This document shows positions 1 to 7,812 of a stretch of 64,000 nt of DNA, one piece after another. The translations under genes were made by a program, and so were the position numbers. The stretch is from assembly GCF_002234405.1 (NCBI RefSeq), contig NZ_NMQT01000112.1:53265-117264 (forward strand), written 5' to 3'. Positions within the stretch are counted from its first letter, which is position 1. Each line of letters opens with the position of its first letter. This DNA comes from Amycolatopsis thailandensis. Its GTDB lineage: Bacteria; Actinomycetota; Actinomycetes; Mycobacteriales; Pseudonocardiaceae. The notes beneath the pieces are model-generated. The model did no database searches. It had not been told where the DNA came from and saw nothing but the letters and a program-made list of their open reading frames with translations.

Positions 1-267
1 GGCGCTGAGCAGCAGCGCCCGCGAAATCGCCGGGTACACGCCGGGATGTCCGGCGATGTCGCTCATCCGCTCCAGCGCGCCGAACCGCAGCCCGTCGTCG
101 GTGTCGATGCCGCGCAACGGCACCGCGTTGATGTCCAGCACCTGCGGTGGAGTGAGGACGTTGAGTTTCATCAGGTCGACGAGTGTGGTCCCGCCCGCCA
201 GGAAGGTGCCGGGTGAGGCGACCGCGTCCTCGACGGTCTCGGGTGCGAGCAGCTCAAAGGGACGCAT
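1..267 (-). CDS. FAD-binding subunit of a molybdopterin hydroxylase (xanthine dehydrogenase/CoxM family), 3' end outside window
   Basis: Read on the minus strand from the ATG at 267 this frame stays open to the window edge (89 codons seen). It starts MRPFELLAPETVEDAV and carries FLAGGTTLVDLMK near residue 25, which is the AGGT-type FAD-binding loop of the medium subunit of xanthine dehydrogenase / carbon monoxide dehydrogenase enzymes (family knowledge). This subunit passes electrons from the 2Fe-2S subunit to FAD. Its start overlaps the end of the upstream 2Fe-2S gene by 14 nt, so the two are one operon. A large molybdopterin subunit would be expected just beyond position 1. The substrate cannot be told from this fragment. 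Confidence 0.85.
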   Translation of the reverse strand, partial: MRPFELLAPETVEDAVASPGTFLAGGTTLVDLMKLNVLTPPQVLDINAVPLRGIDTDDGLRFGALERMSDIAGHPGVYPAISRALLLSA

Positions 268-706
268 CGGCCCGCCTCGCCTGCTCGACCGCCGCGATGA
301 TGTTCGGGTAGGCCGAGCATCGGCAGAGGTTGCCGGACATGAACTCGCGGACGTCCTCGACGTCCTGCTCGACGGCCGCGACCGCCGACATGATCTGCCC
401 GGAGGTGCAGAATCCGCACTGGAGGGCGTCCTGGTCGACGAACGCCTGCTGAACCGGATGCAATCCGTCCACTGTGGACAACGCCTCGACCGTGGTCACC
501 GGCTGTTTCACGGTGGCGGCCAAGGTGAGACAGGAGAGCACCGGCCGTCCGCCGACGTGCACCGTGCAGGCGCCGCACTGCCCTCTGTCGCAGCCCTTCT
601 TCGGGCCGGTGACCGAGAGCCGTTCCCGCAGCGTGTCCAGCAGTGTCACCCCGGGATCGACGCTCAGCTGTTCCGTCCTGCCATTGACTTCGAGTGAGAT
701 GTCCAC
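254..706 (-). CDS. 2Fe-2S subunit of a molybdopterin hydroxylase (YagT/CoxS-like)
   Basis: A 150-residue protein, normal length for the small subunit of xanthine dehydrogenase-type enzymes. The N-terminal plant-ferredoxin-like cluster is formed by C39, C44, C47 and C59, and the C-terminal helical-bundle cluster by C97, C100, C128 and C130 (LCRCSAYP); all eight cysteines are present, so it looks functional. It transfers electrons from the molybdenum site to the FAD subunit encoded next. The GTG at 706 is the start, preceded by a GGAAAGAG-like ribosome site. It is first in the operon and divergent from a TetR gene, with a palindrome in the 222-bp gap, so TetR control is likely. Confidence 0.93.
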   Translation of the reverse strand: MDISLEVNGRTEQLSVDPGVTLLDTLRERLSVTGPKKGCDRGQCGACTVHVGGRPVLSCLTLAATVKQPVTTVEALSTVDGLHPVQQAFVDQDALQCGFCTSGQIMSAVAAVEQDVEDVREFMSGNLCRCSAYPNIIAAVEQARRADASL

Positions 707-780
707 TGGATCTCTTTCCGCCGATCGTGCGGGCCGAGAGCCCGACGGCGTAGGTTGAGGTGGTGGGGAGTCAGTCGTGA

Positions 781-808
781 AGTGAACCGGATATTAATCC
801 GCTTCACT
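781..808. promoter_or_regulatory. Inverted repeat, probable TetR operator
   Basis: AGTGAACCGGAT and ATCCGCTTCACT form 12-bp arms with one mismatch around an ATTA centre. It lies between the divergent 2Fe-2S gene and the TetR gene, the usual place for an autoregulatory operator that also controls the hydroxylase operon. The assignment to this TetR is inferred from position. Confidence 0.7.
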
Positions 809-928
809 TTCAAGTTAGCGGAACCCGATCCGCTCCGCAATGTCGACGTCGGCTCCTGGAGTCGCTCCAGGTCCTCGGATTCTTCGGCTACATTCACCGG
901 GGAACGGGATCGGCGAACAGGAGGGGCG

Positions 929-1504
929 ATGACGACGGGATCGGTGAATCCCCGGCGCGCGGACACCCGGCGCAACCACGAGCGCATCCTCGCCACCGCG
1001 GCGAAGTCCTTGGCCGGGTCGGGCGAGGTCTCGTTCAACGCCATCGCGAAGCAGGCCGAAGTCGGCGTCGGCACGGTGTACCGGCACTTCCCCACCCCGG
1101 AGGCCCTCATCCTGGCGGTCTACGAGCGCGAGGTGCGCCAGCTCGTCGACATCGTGCCGACCCTGCTCGACAAGCATCCGCCGGAGCAGGCTTTCCGGAC
1201 GTGGACGACCGATCACTTGGCGCACTACATGATGACCAAACGCGGACTGGCCGACGCCCTGCGCGCCGTGACCAGCTCCCGCGGCGAATTGCCCGCCGGG
1301 GCCTACGAGGCGATGGTCGGCGCGGTCTTCACACTGCTGAAAGCCAACGTCGACGCCGGCACCGTCCGCGCGGACCTGGCACCCGAGACCGTCTTGCGCG
1401 GCCTGGGCGGCCTGCTGTACCTCGACCCGAACGGCGAGTGGCGGCGCGACGTCGCGAGCCTGCTCGACCTGTTGTGGCGTGGGATGGGCACCTCCCAGGC
1501 CTGA
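929..1504 (+). CDS. TetR family transcriptional regulator
   Basis: 191 residues. The N-terminal HTH spans about residues 15-60 with the TetR signature VGVGTVYRHFPTPEALILAVY; the remainder is an all-helical ligand domain. The frame is open for another 58 codons upstream, but the ATG at 929 is chosen because CAGGAGGGG lies just ahead of it and the conserved HTH begins shortly after. The gene is divergent from a molybdo-hydroxylase operon, with a 12-bp-arm palindrome between them, so it probably represses that operon and itself in the absence of a small aromatic or aldehyde-like ligand (inference). Confidence 0.9.
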   Translation: MTTGSVNPRRADTRRNHERILATAAKSLAGSGEVSFNAIAKQAEVGVGTVYRHFPTPEALILAVYEREVRQLVDIVPTLLDKHPPEQAFRTWTTDHLAHYMMTKRGLADALRAVTSSRGELPAGAYEAMVGAVFTLLKANVDAGTVRADLAPETVLRGLGGLLYLDPNGEWRRDVASLLDLLWRGMGTSQA

Positions 1505-1584
1505 CGGGACGCCTGGCAGGAATGCGACGATGAATGACTTTCCGGCCCCTCGACCGGAAGCCGGCCCGGATCCACAGTGGTCTC

Positions 1585-1947
1585 ATGGGCAAAGCCACTG
1601 AGATCGGCGTCAGGCGGACCACCGTCCAGGGCGACGGCGAAACGATCAGCTGCCTGACCGCGGGGCGGGACGGCCGTGAACCGTGGGCCGATCCACGGTC
1701 CCGCCGCTCCTGGCTGGCCATGGCAGGCGCCGCCGAAAGCCGTCACACCCTCGATCTCGTTCCCGCGTTGCGGCGGTCCACGACGCCCAAGACGCTGATC
1801 TGGGACGAGAGCGCCGAGAAGTTCGCCTCGGAGATCCCGCGGACCACGCTCATCAGGGTCCCAGGCGCGAGCCACATCCCCACCGAAAACGCCCCGGGGC
1901 CGATCGCCCAAACCTTGGCCGGTTTCTTCGCGAACCCTCAGCCCTGA
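1585..1947 (+). pseudogene. Remnant of an alpha/beta hydrolase with the core deleted
   Basis: The 120-codon frame begins like an alpha/beta hydrolase N-terminus (TTVQGDGETISCLTAG) and ends like its C-terminus: LIWDESAEKF is the usual 'LW G..D' strand, and VPGASHIPTENAP corresponds to the catalytic-histidine loop followed by the last helix. What is missing is the middle of about 180-200 residues, including the GxSxG nucleophile elbow and the cap. It is therefore judged an internally deleted remnant. It has no good ribosome site, and it overlaps the convergent decarboxylase-like gene by 10 nt. A functional short protein is possible but less likely. Confidence 0.6.
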
Positions 1948-2849
1948 ACCGAGATCGGCGCCGGGAGATGCAGGGCGAGCTGCCCTTCGGTGACGACGTC
2001 GAACTGGACGGTCTTGATCGGGTGGAGCGAGCGCAGGTCTTCCGTCATCCGCCCTTGTCCCAAGTGGAGGGTGACATCGCGCGGGAAGCGCGCTGTCCCG
2101 GCGGAGAGCACGTTGGTCTGGCTCAGCGTCGAATGCCACGCACCGTCGATCGTGGTGTACGAGGTGAGCGCCGAAACCCGGCTTCCCGTCGGATAGGTGG
2201 ACTGAGCGGGAGTAGCCGCCGAAAGTGAGATGTCGGTTTCACCGGCGTCGTCGGCGACCCTTGCGCTGGTGCGGTCCGCGTCGATGTCGACATCGAGCTC
2301 GGTGACCCATTTCGGGAAGCCGTACCCGTCGTGGCCGCGAACCTGGGCGATCTCGGTGTTGACCGGCAGCGAGAGTACGTAGGTGTCGAGGTGGTCGTTC
2401 TTGAGCCCAGCCACGAGGTCGACGAGCCCCAGCTTGCCGTGGCGCGCCGGCCTGACGGCGATGCCGACCGCGGCTTCGGTGTAGAAGTCGATGTCGCACA
2501 CGTCGTAGCGGAAGAACATGACCGAGACCAGCCCGAAGCCCGGCGCGATCTCCAACGGTGCCAGCGCCCGTGGCAGGCGGGCACGGATCGCCCGTGAGCG
2601 GGCGATCATCGTGAGCCGGGCCGTCGAAATCCGGTAGTAGAAGTTCGGCGTGAGCGTGGGGCCGATTCGCGAGTCAACCCTGGTCTTCGGCAGCCGCCGG
2701 AAGAACTCGACGCCGGGAACCCGCGGGTCGCGGGCGACGTCGTCGAGTTCGGTGTTCATCCGGTATCGGTCGTAGAGGCCGCCTTTCGGGACCGGGACCG
2801 TGCGACCGCCCAGATCGACTTCGATTGTTTCCTGCTGTGTCGCTGCCAT
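1938..2849 (-). CDS. Acetoacetate decarboxylase family protein
   Basis: 303 residues. The central stretch VRGHDGYGFPKWVTELDVDI matches the acetoacetate decarboxylase fold, in which the lysine of the FPK motif lies at the Schiff-base position. The family includes true decarboxylases and aldolase- or dehydratase-like enzymes acting on beta-keto acids, so the substrate is open. The ATG at 2849 is chosen because the upstream DJ-1-like gene ends with TGATG sharing one base with this start, indicating translational coupling. It is the last gene of a three-gene operon with an ene-reductase and a DJ-1/PfpI protein, so a role in processing an oxidised or keto metabolite is inferred. Confidence 0.85.
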   Translation of the reverse strand: MAATQQETIEVDLGGRTVPVPKGGLYDRYRMNTELDDVARDPRVPGVEFFRRLPKTRVDSRIGPTLTPNFYYRISTARLTMIARSRAIRARLPRALAPLEIAPGFGLVSVMFFRYDVCDIDFYTEAAVGIAVRPARHGKLGLVDLVAGLKNDHLDTYVLSLPVNTEIAQVRGHDGYGFPKWVTELDVDIDADRTSARVADDAGETDISLSAATPAQSTYPTGSRVSALTSYTTIDGAWHSTLSQTNVLSAGTARFPRDVTLHLGQGRMTEDLRSLHPIKTVQFDVVTEGQLALHLPAPISVQG

Positions 2850-3580
2850 CAGTGAACTCCTAGAGGTCCGTCCGAGGCGGAGCTGCCCACATCGGCGAGG
2901 AGCCGGGAGGCCAGGTCCTTCGAGGATTGCGGGTTCTGTCCGGTGTAGAGGTTCCTGTCGACCACGACGTGGGGACGCAGCGGAATCAGCCCCTTGGAGT
3001 ATTCGACGCCCGCGTCCTTCAACCGGTCTTCCAGCAACCACGGCGCCTTCTTCGCGAACCGGTTGAGCAGTTCCTCCCGGTTGGACAGTCCCGTCATCCG
3101 GTATCCGGCGAAGGGCGAAGTACCGTCGGCCCTAGTGGCCGCGAGGATCGCGGCCGGTGCGTGACACAACAGGGCGAGCGGCTTCCCGGAAGCCAACCGC
3201 TCGGCCAGCAGCGCGCCGGAAGTGGCGTCGTAGGCGAGATCCTCCATCGGACCGTGGCCGCCGGGATAGAACACGAGGTCGAACTCGTTCGCGTCGACCG
3301 AATCGAGCGCGGCCGGATGCGCGAGCGTGCTTTCGATGCTGTCGAGGTAGGCCTTCACCTCGCGGCGTTTGCCCGGCATCCCGCCGGCGACGCCGAGGCT
3401 GAGCCGGTCGAGCGTCGGGGCCTTCCCACCTGGCGTCGCGACGGTGATTTCCCAGCCCGCTTCCGAGAAGATCCGGTGCGGTACAGCGACTTCTTCGGCC
3501 CAGTACCCGGATGGGTGAACGGTGCCGTCGTCGAGTGTCCAGCGGTCCGCGGCCGAGATCACGAACAGAACTTGCGTCAT
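2849..3580 (-). CDS. DJ-1/PfpI (Hsp31-like, class I glutamine amidotransferase fold) protein
   Basis: 243 residues. The nucleophile-elbow motif ALLCHAPAAIL gives C139-H140, the DJ-1/PfpI catalytic pair, with an acidic partner probably E30 (WAEE) and the loop FYPGGHGPMEDL. Relatives act as glyoxalase III, deglycase or chaperone (family knowledge). It starts at the ATG at 3580, overlapping the stop of the upstream flavin oxidoreductase by 4 nt (ATGA), and ends in a 1-nt overlap with the decarboxylase-like gene. Tight coupling with an Old Yellow Enzyme suggests detoxification of electrophiles such as reactive carbonyls; this is inference. Confidence 0.9.
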   Translation of the reverse strand: MTQVLFVISAADRWTLDDGTVHPSGYWAEEVAVPHRIFSEAGWEITVATPGGKAPTLDRLSLGVAGGMPGKRREVKAYLDSIESTLAHPAALDSVDANEFDLVFYPGGHGPMEDLAYDATSGALLAERLASGKPLALLCHAPAAILAATRADGTSPFAGYRMTGLSNREELLNRFAKKAPWLLEDRLKDAGVEYSKGLIPLRPHVVVDRNLYTGQNPQSSKDLASRLLADVGSSASDGPLGVH

Positions 3581-4857
3581 CGTTTCGCCTTTCCGGTCAC
3601 TTCGGGCATGGCGTCCACATCGTGCTCCCTTGTGGACAGCCAGGCACGGTAGCCGCGCAACGCGCTCCGCTGCCGACGTCGCTCGGCGAGCAGCGCCCAG
3701 GCCGGGTGAGTGCCGGGCGCCGGACGGCGGCCGCGAGCGATGCGGCGCAACTGATGCCGGACCTGCGCCATGCTCGCGGCCGAAGCGAGCGCTTTGTCCG
3801 ACCACGTCACCGGCCGCAGGTTCCGACCGGCCTCGCCGCCCTGCCGCCACCGGTTCGGCAGATCCGGGGTGATGGCCAGCGCGGTGCCCATTCCCGCCAC
3901 GGCGACGCCACCGCCGAGGACACGTTCGGCCGTGTCGCGCCGGGTGATGCCGCCGGTCAGCATCAGCGGCAGCGGACTCGTCTTCACCAGATCCCGCGCC
4001 AGATCCAGGAAGTAGGCCTCGCGGGCCTGGGTCCGCGCGTCCGCGGGACGGCCGGACATCGCCGGGCTCTCGTAGCTGCCACCGGAAAGCTCGACCAGGT
4101 CGACACCGAGCGGTTCGAGCAACGCGATCACCTCGCGAGCGTCGTCCTCGTCGAATCCGCCGCGCTGGAAATCGGCGGAGTTGAGTTTGACCGCGACGGC
4201 GAACGACGGCGAGACGACCTCGCGAACAGCGCGCACGACGTCCAGCAACATCCTGGCGCGGTTCGGCAACGAGCCGCCCCACCGGTCGTCACGCTGATTG
4301 ACCAGCGGCGAGAGGAACTGCGACAGCAGGTAGCCGTGCGCGGCGTGGATCTCCACGCCGTCGAAACCCGCCTCTTCGGCCCGGGCAGCCGTGACCGCGA
4401 ACCTCGCGACGGTGGCCTCGATCTGCGCCGGGGTCATCGCGCTGGGACGCCCGAAGCGGCTGCTGTGCCGTCCGAGGTCGACGCCGACCGCCGACGGACC
4501 CCAGACGACGCCGGGCATGTCGGCCTGCACCTGGCGACCGGGGTGGTTGATCTGCATCCACATCGCCGCGCCGCCCGCCTTGCCCGCCGCGGCCCATTCG
4601 GCGAACGGCTCCAACGGGGCCGCGGCGTCGAGCACCACACCGGCCGGGCCGGTCAGCGCCTCGGCGTGCACCATGACGTTTCCCGTGATCAGCAGCCCGG
4701 CGCCGCCCTTGCCCCAGCGCCGGTACAACTCCAGCAGGGACTCGCCGGGCAGCTGCCCATCACCGGCCATGTTCTCCTCCATGGCCGCCTTCGCGATCCG
4801 GTTGCCCAGTACCGGGCCGGATCGCAGCCGCAGCGGTGAGAACAGCGCGCTCGTCAT
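3577..4857 (-). CDS. NADH:flavin oxidoreductase, Old Yellow Enzyme family
   Basis: 426 residues forming one TIM-barrel domain. Diagnostic segments are the N-terminal LRSGPVLGNRIAKAAMEE, the FMN-site EIHAAHGYLLSQFLSP followed by NQRDDRWGGSLPNR, and the late phosphate-binding LTGGITRRDTAERVLGGG. There is no C-terminal Fe-S/NADH domain, so this is the short class typical of ene-reductases acting on activated C=C bonds. It is the first gene of a three-gene operon coupled by ATGA and TGATG overlaps to DJ-1-like and acetoacetate-decarboxylase-like genes. A TetR gene lies divergently, with two operators in the 96-bp gap, so induction by an electrophilic substrate is likely (inference). Confidence 0.93.
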   Translation of the reverse strand: MTSALFSPLRLRSGPVLGNRIAKAAMEENMAGDGQLPGESLLELYRRWGKGGAGLLITGNVMVHAEALTGPAGVVLDAAAPLEPFAEWAAAGKAGGAAMWMQINHPGRQVQADMPGVVWGPSAVGVDLGRHSSRFGRPSAMTPAQIEATVARFAVTAARAEEAGFDGVEIHAAHGYLLSQFLSPLVNQRDDRWGGSLPNRARMLLDVVRAVREVVSPSFAVAVKLNSADFQRGGFDEDDAREVIALLEPLGVDLVELSGGSYESPAMSGRPADARTQAREAYFLDLARDLVKTSPLPLMLTGGITRRDTAERVLGGGVAVAGMGTALAITPDLPNRWRQGGEAGRNLRPVTWSDKALASAASMAQVRHQLRRIARGRRPAPGTHPAWALLAERRRQRSALRGYRAWLSTREHDVDAMPEVTGKAKR

Positions 4858-4889
4858 CCCGTTTCTCCTCTCGGATCTCCCTCGCCTAC

Positions 4890-4939
4890 AATGTGTGCAG
4901 TGCTCACATTAACCAGACGATGTGTGCACTGTAAACATC
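4890..4939. promoter_or_regulatory. Two related TetR-type operators
   Basis: Site 1 (4890-4910) is AATGTGTGC-AGT-GCTCACATT, 9-bp arms with one mismatch. Site 2 (4919-4939) is GATGTGTGC-ACT-GTAAACATC, 9-bp arms with two mismatches. They share GATGTGTGCA-like left arms and are 29 bp apart centre to centre, close to three helical turns. They fill the gap between the ene-reductase operon and the divergent TetR gene. Confidence 0.75.
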
Positions 4940-4953
4940 AGGGAGGGTGATCC

Positions 4954-5532
4954 GTGTCGCAAGCGAACGCGTCGTACCACCACGGCGACCTACGGGAAGC
5001 CTGCATCCGCGCGGCACGGGAGCTGCTGGAGGAAACCGGCGACTCGAGCCTGTCGCTGCGGGCGGTGGCGCGACGCGCCGGTGTCTCGGCGACGGCCCCG
5101 TACCGGCATTTCGCGGACCGCGACGCCCTTGCCTCGGCTGTCGCGGCCGAGGGCTACCGCGAACTTGCCGTCAAGCTGGCCGCAGCCCATCCGGCACCCG
5201 AGACACCCGAAGACCTGGTCGAGATCGCCGTCGCCTACGTCACCTTCGCCATCGATCACCCGGCACTGTTCAAGGTGATGTTCACCGAGCCCTGCGATCC
5301 CGGAGACGAGGAGCGCGCCGCCGCGACCGCCGCCATCAACGGCTACCTCAAGAGCATCGTCGGCGGCGTGTTCCCGGACGCCGATCCGGACGCGTTCTCG
5401 ATCGCCGTCTGGGCTGTCGTCCACGGTCTCGCGTTCCTGCAACTCGACGGCAAGCTCGACGCCACCACCCCCGAAGAAGCCGCGAGCCGCGTCCGCGGCG
5501 CTGTTCGAGCTTTGTTGTCCGTGGGCAGGTGA
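4954..5532 (+). CDS. TetR family transcriptional regulator
   Basis: 192 residues starting at GTG 4954 with GGGAGGGTG ahead. The HTH includes LSLRAVARRAGVSATAPYRH, with the alanine-proline variant seen in TetR proteins of the WHG/TetR_C_13 group; the C-terminal helical domain contains AYVTFAIDHPALFKVMF. It is divergent from the ene-reductase/DJ-1/decarboxylase operon, and two copies of a GATGTGTGC-type palindrome sit in the gap, so it most likely represses that operon and itself. The ligand is unknown. Confidence 0.92.
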   Translation: MSQANASYHHGDLREACIRAARELLEETGDSSLSLRAVARRAGVSATAPYRHFADRDALASAVAAEGYRELAVKLAAAHPAPETPEDLVEIAVAYVTFAIDHPALFKVMFTEPCDPGDEERAAATAAINGYLKSIVGGVFPDADPDAFSIAVWAVVHGLAFLQLDGKLDATTPEEAASRVRGAVRALLSVGR

Positions 5533-5618
5533 CTACTCGCGGCCCAGTTCGACAACGTGGGCACGGTAGCGAGACACACCGACAGATTCCAGGTGTCCTT
5601 CCGAAAGCGCACCGGGAT

Positions 5619-5638
5619 CGGCTGAGGCCGATCAGCCG
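5619..5638. terminator. Short hairpin between convergent genes
   Basis: CGGCTGA-GGCCGA-TCAGCCG gives 7-bp perfect arms with a 6-nt loop, located between the 3' ends of the TetR gene and the isochorismatase gene and overlapping the latter's stop. No T-run follows on either strand, so it is only a candidate bidirectional terminator. Confidence 0.45.
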
Positions 5639-6222
5639 AGTTCGGCCGTGGACGGGACGACGACGGCGTAGAGATCACCGATCGTGGCAAGCGCGGCACG
5701 GTGCTGCTCGGCCGCGGTCACCGGTCCGGCGGCGGACGGAAGCGCGCGGGTCGCGCAGGCGGCGGCCACCACGGTCGGGGCGTTTCCGCGCAGGAACGCG
5801 CCTTCCGCGGTGAAGGTGACGCACATGTGAGTCATGAATCCGGCCACGACGACGTTCTGATGCCCGGCGGCGTCGACCAGTTCCCCCAACTCGGTTCCGA
5901 CGAACGAGTTCGGCGCGGTCTTCACCACGACCTGCTCACCCGGGGCCGGGACCACGCGCTCGTGGATCCGGCCGATGTCCTGCTTGAGGTCGTACGGGCT
6001 GCCCTCGCCACCGTCGTGCATGACGTGGATGACCGTCGCGCCCTCGGCCCGTGCGCGGGCCAGCAGGGTGGCGGCCTCGTCGAGCGCCGCTTCCCAGCCG
6101 TCGAGTTCCATCACGCCGCGGGTGTAGGTGTTCTGGTAATCGACGAGGATCACCGTCGAGTCCGAGAGCGTCGCCGGAGTCGTCGGCAAGGTGCTGATTT
6201 CGCGGAGAGTGGTGCTGGTCAT
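5632..6222 (-). CDS. Isochorismatase family cysteine hydrolase
   Basis: 196 residues. The family catalytic triad is present as D28 (ILVDYQN), K101 (VVVKTAPNSF) and C134 (GFMTHMCVTFTAEGA), typical of isochorismatase-like amidases such as nicotinamidase relatives. The ATG at 6222 is preferred over the upstream in-frame ATG at 6258 because AAGGAAACACG precedes it. The gene is divergent from a GlxA-type AraC regulator. This pairing is common for isochorismatase-like hydrolases (family knowledge), so the regulator probably controls it through the palindrome in the gap. The physiological amide or ester substrate is not evident. Confidence 0.92.
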   Translation of the reverse strand: MTSTTLREISTLPTTPATLSDSTVILVDYQNTYTRGVMELDGWEAALDEAATLLARARAEGATVIHVMHDGGEGSPYDLKQDIGRIHERVVPAPGEQVVVKTAPNSFVGTELGELVDAAGHQNVVVAGFMTHMCVTFTAEGAFLRGNAPTVVAAACATRALPSAAGPVTAAEQHRAALATIGDLYAVVVPSTAELG

Positions 6223-6259
6223 CGTGTTTCCTTCGCTTTCGGTGGGTACGGCTACCATG

Positions 6260-6305
6260 ATGGCTGACCCGATCCGATATCGAGATACGGTTTCGGGTCA
6301 GCCAT
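6260..6305. promoter_or_regulatory. Concentric palindrome in divergent promoter region
   Basis: An outer pair of perfect 13-bp arms (ATGGCTGACCCGA at 6260-6272 and its complement at 6293-6305) surrounds an inner TATC-GA-GATA repeat (6278-6287); both share the exact centre 6282.5. It lies between the isochorismatase and the GlxA-type regulator. Its right arm covers the upstream ATG at 6304, which argues for the downstream start at 6343. Confidence 0.7.
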
Positions 6306-6342
6306 GGTCGAGATCGGCCGACATCCGCGAGAAGGAAGATCG

Positions 6343-7341
6343 ATGAGCGCTCCGCGTGTGGCCGTCCTGGCGTTCGAAGGGATCAGCCCGTTCCATCTCG
6401 CCGTGCCGTCGCTGGTGTGGGGACCGGAATCGCCGGCGGGAGACATGGAACCGTGGCCGATCACAGTCATCGCCCTGGACGCGGGCAGCCTGCCCACGAG
6501 CGCCGGCTACGCCATCGACGTCCCCGCAGGGCTCGACGCGCTCGCTGAAGCCGATATCGTCGTCGTGCCGTGGTGGTCCGACCCGGAGTCCCCGACACCT
6601 TCCCCCGTGTCCGCCGCGCTCCGGACCGCGCACGAGCGCGGGGCGCTCGTCGTCGGGCTCTGCCTGGGAGTCTTCGCCCTCGCCGACGCCGGCATCCTCG
6701 ACGGGCGCGCCGCGACCACCCACTGGAAATGGGTCGAAACGTTCCGGAGGCGCTTCCCTTCAGTGGAACTGCGCCCTGAAGAGCTGTACGTGGACGAAGG
6801 CGACGTCGTGACCGGCGCGGGCGCGACCGCCGGAATCGACACCTGTCTGCACCTGCTCGCTCGCACGGCTGGTCAGGTCGTCGCCAACCGCGTCGCCCGC
6901 CGGATCGTCGCCGCGCCGCACCGCCCCGGCGGCCAGGCCCAGTTCATCGAACTTCCGGTGCCCGCCCCGGACGACGACCCTCTCACCCAGGTGATTAACT
7001 GGGTCCAGTCCTGTTTGGACACTCAGCACAGCATCGACGGGCTCGCCGCGCGAGCACATATGAGCCGGAGCAGCTTCACCCGCGCCTTCCGCGCCAGGAC
7101 CGGGACCACGGTTCACCATTGGCTGGTGGCACAACGCCTCGCGCGAGCCCGTCACCTGCTCGAAACGACCGCGCTCGGCGTGGACGCCGTCGCCGCGCAG
7201 TCCGGTTTCGGCACTCCGGCCCGGTTGCGCGAGCACTTCGCCACCGCGCTGGGCACCACGCCGACGCGCTACCGGGTCGAGTTCGCCGGGCCGACGTCGC
7301 ACGCCGAGCCGGCCGCGGTCGGCCTCAGGCCCGGTCTGTGA
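6343..7341 (+). CDS. GlxA-type AraC family regulator with N-terminal DJ-1/PfpI domain
   Basis: 332 residues. The N-terminal half is a class I amidotransferase/DJ-1 fold with GLCLGVFALADAGILDGR at the nucleophile elbow, where the cysteine is present, followed by ATTHWKW, a hallmark of this regulator family. The C-terminal ~100 residues carry two AraC HTH motifs (IDGLAARAHMSRSSFTRAF and VDAVAAQSGFGTPARLREHF). The ATG at 6343 has GAAGGAAGATCG ahead and is favoured over 6304, which sits inside the operator palindrome. It is divergent from an isochorismatase and probably its activator. Confidence 0.93.
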   Translation: MSAPRVAVLAFEGISPFHLAVPSLVWGPESPAGDMEPWPITVIALDAGSLPTSAGYAIDVPAGLDALAEADIVVVPWWSDPESPTPSPVSAALRTAHERGALVVGLCLGVFALADAGILDGRAATTHWKWVETFRRRFPSVELRPEELYVDEGDVVTGAGATAGIDTCLHLLARTAGQVVANRVARRIVAAPHRPGGQAQFIELPVPAPDDDPLTQVINWVQSCLDTQHSIDGLAARAHMSRSSFTRAFRARTGTTVHHWLVAQRLARARHLLETTALGVDAVAAQSGFGTPARLREHFATALGTTPTRYRVEFAGPTSHAEPAAVGLRPGL

Positions 7342-7354
7342 AGGCACCTTCACA
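7337..7354. terminator. Hairpin overlapping the stop codon of the AraC gene
   Basis: TGTGAAGG-CA-CCTTCACA, 8-bp perfect arms, includes the TGA stop (7339-7341). It shares the GTGAAGG seed with the longer palindromes near 16 kb, 50 kb and 64 kb. No U-run follows; it is either a terminator or a member of that repeat family. Confidence 0.5.
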
Positions 7355-7539
7355 GCGTTAGGCGCCCCGAAAGCGGCTTTTGCGACCTTGGGTCCCGGCG
7401 GCCTCCGTCGGACACCCGGAAATCCTTTTCCCGCACCACATCACGAACCGGAACCGTTATTTCCGCAAACGGACGCCCACGAGTCCGGAAAGAGGGCGAA
7501 CCGAGGCGTGTCCTACACTTGATTTTCACATGAGTGAAT

Positions 7540-7561
7540 AGCTCACCCCCGAGGGTGAGCT
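7540..7561. other. Isolated hairpin in the 7342-7637 intergenic stretch
   Basis: AGCTCACCC-CCGA-GGGTGAGCT, 9-bp perfect arms with a 4-nt loop. The roughly 300 bp around it contain no frame I can support as a gene; an AT-richer TTGATTTTCACATGAG stretch just upstream could be promoter or leader sequence for the small ORF at 7638. Confidence 0.4.
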
Positions 7562-7637
7562 CTATCGAGTGCATTGCCCGGCGTGACTGGATCGAGCAAC
7601 CGCTCCGGGGCAAGATGACCGGGCACGACGAACTGCC

Positions 7638-7799
7638 ATGACGGAGGACCATGTGGAGCAGTGCGGGACCCCCATCTTCGACTCGCTGGTCGAGGAAACC
7701 AGGCGAGCGGCCTCACGAGGCGGCGACGGCAATTCGGAATTGACCGGGAAGCATGCCGACACCGGTCAGGAAATCGACAACGATCGCGCGCCCCGGTAA
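7638..7799 (+). CDS. Small hypothetical protein with TPIFDSLVEE motif
   Basis: 53 codons from ATG 7638 to TAA 7797-7799. About three quarters of third positions are G or C, higher than in the competing frame that starts at 7651. The peptide contains GTPIFDSLVEE followed by a charged, probably disordered tail. No strong Shine-Dalgarno precedes it, which lowers confidence. It converges on the ArsR gene, whose stop is 14 nt away. A TPIFD motif also occurs in another tiny ORF at 9174-9323. Function unknown. Confidence 0.45.
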   Translation: MTEDHVEQCGTPIFDSLVEETRRAASRGGDGNSELTGKHADTGQEIDNDRAPR

Positions 7800-7812
7800 T
7801 CCTTGTGGCCAT

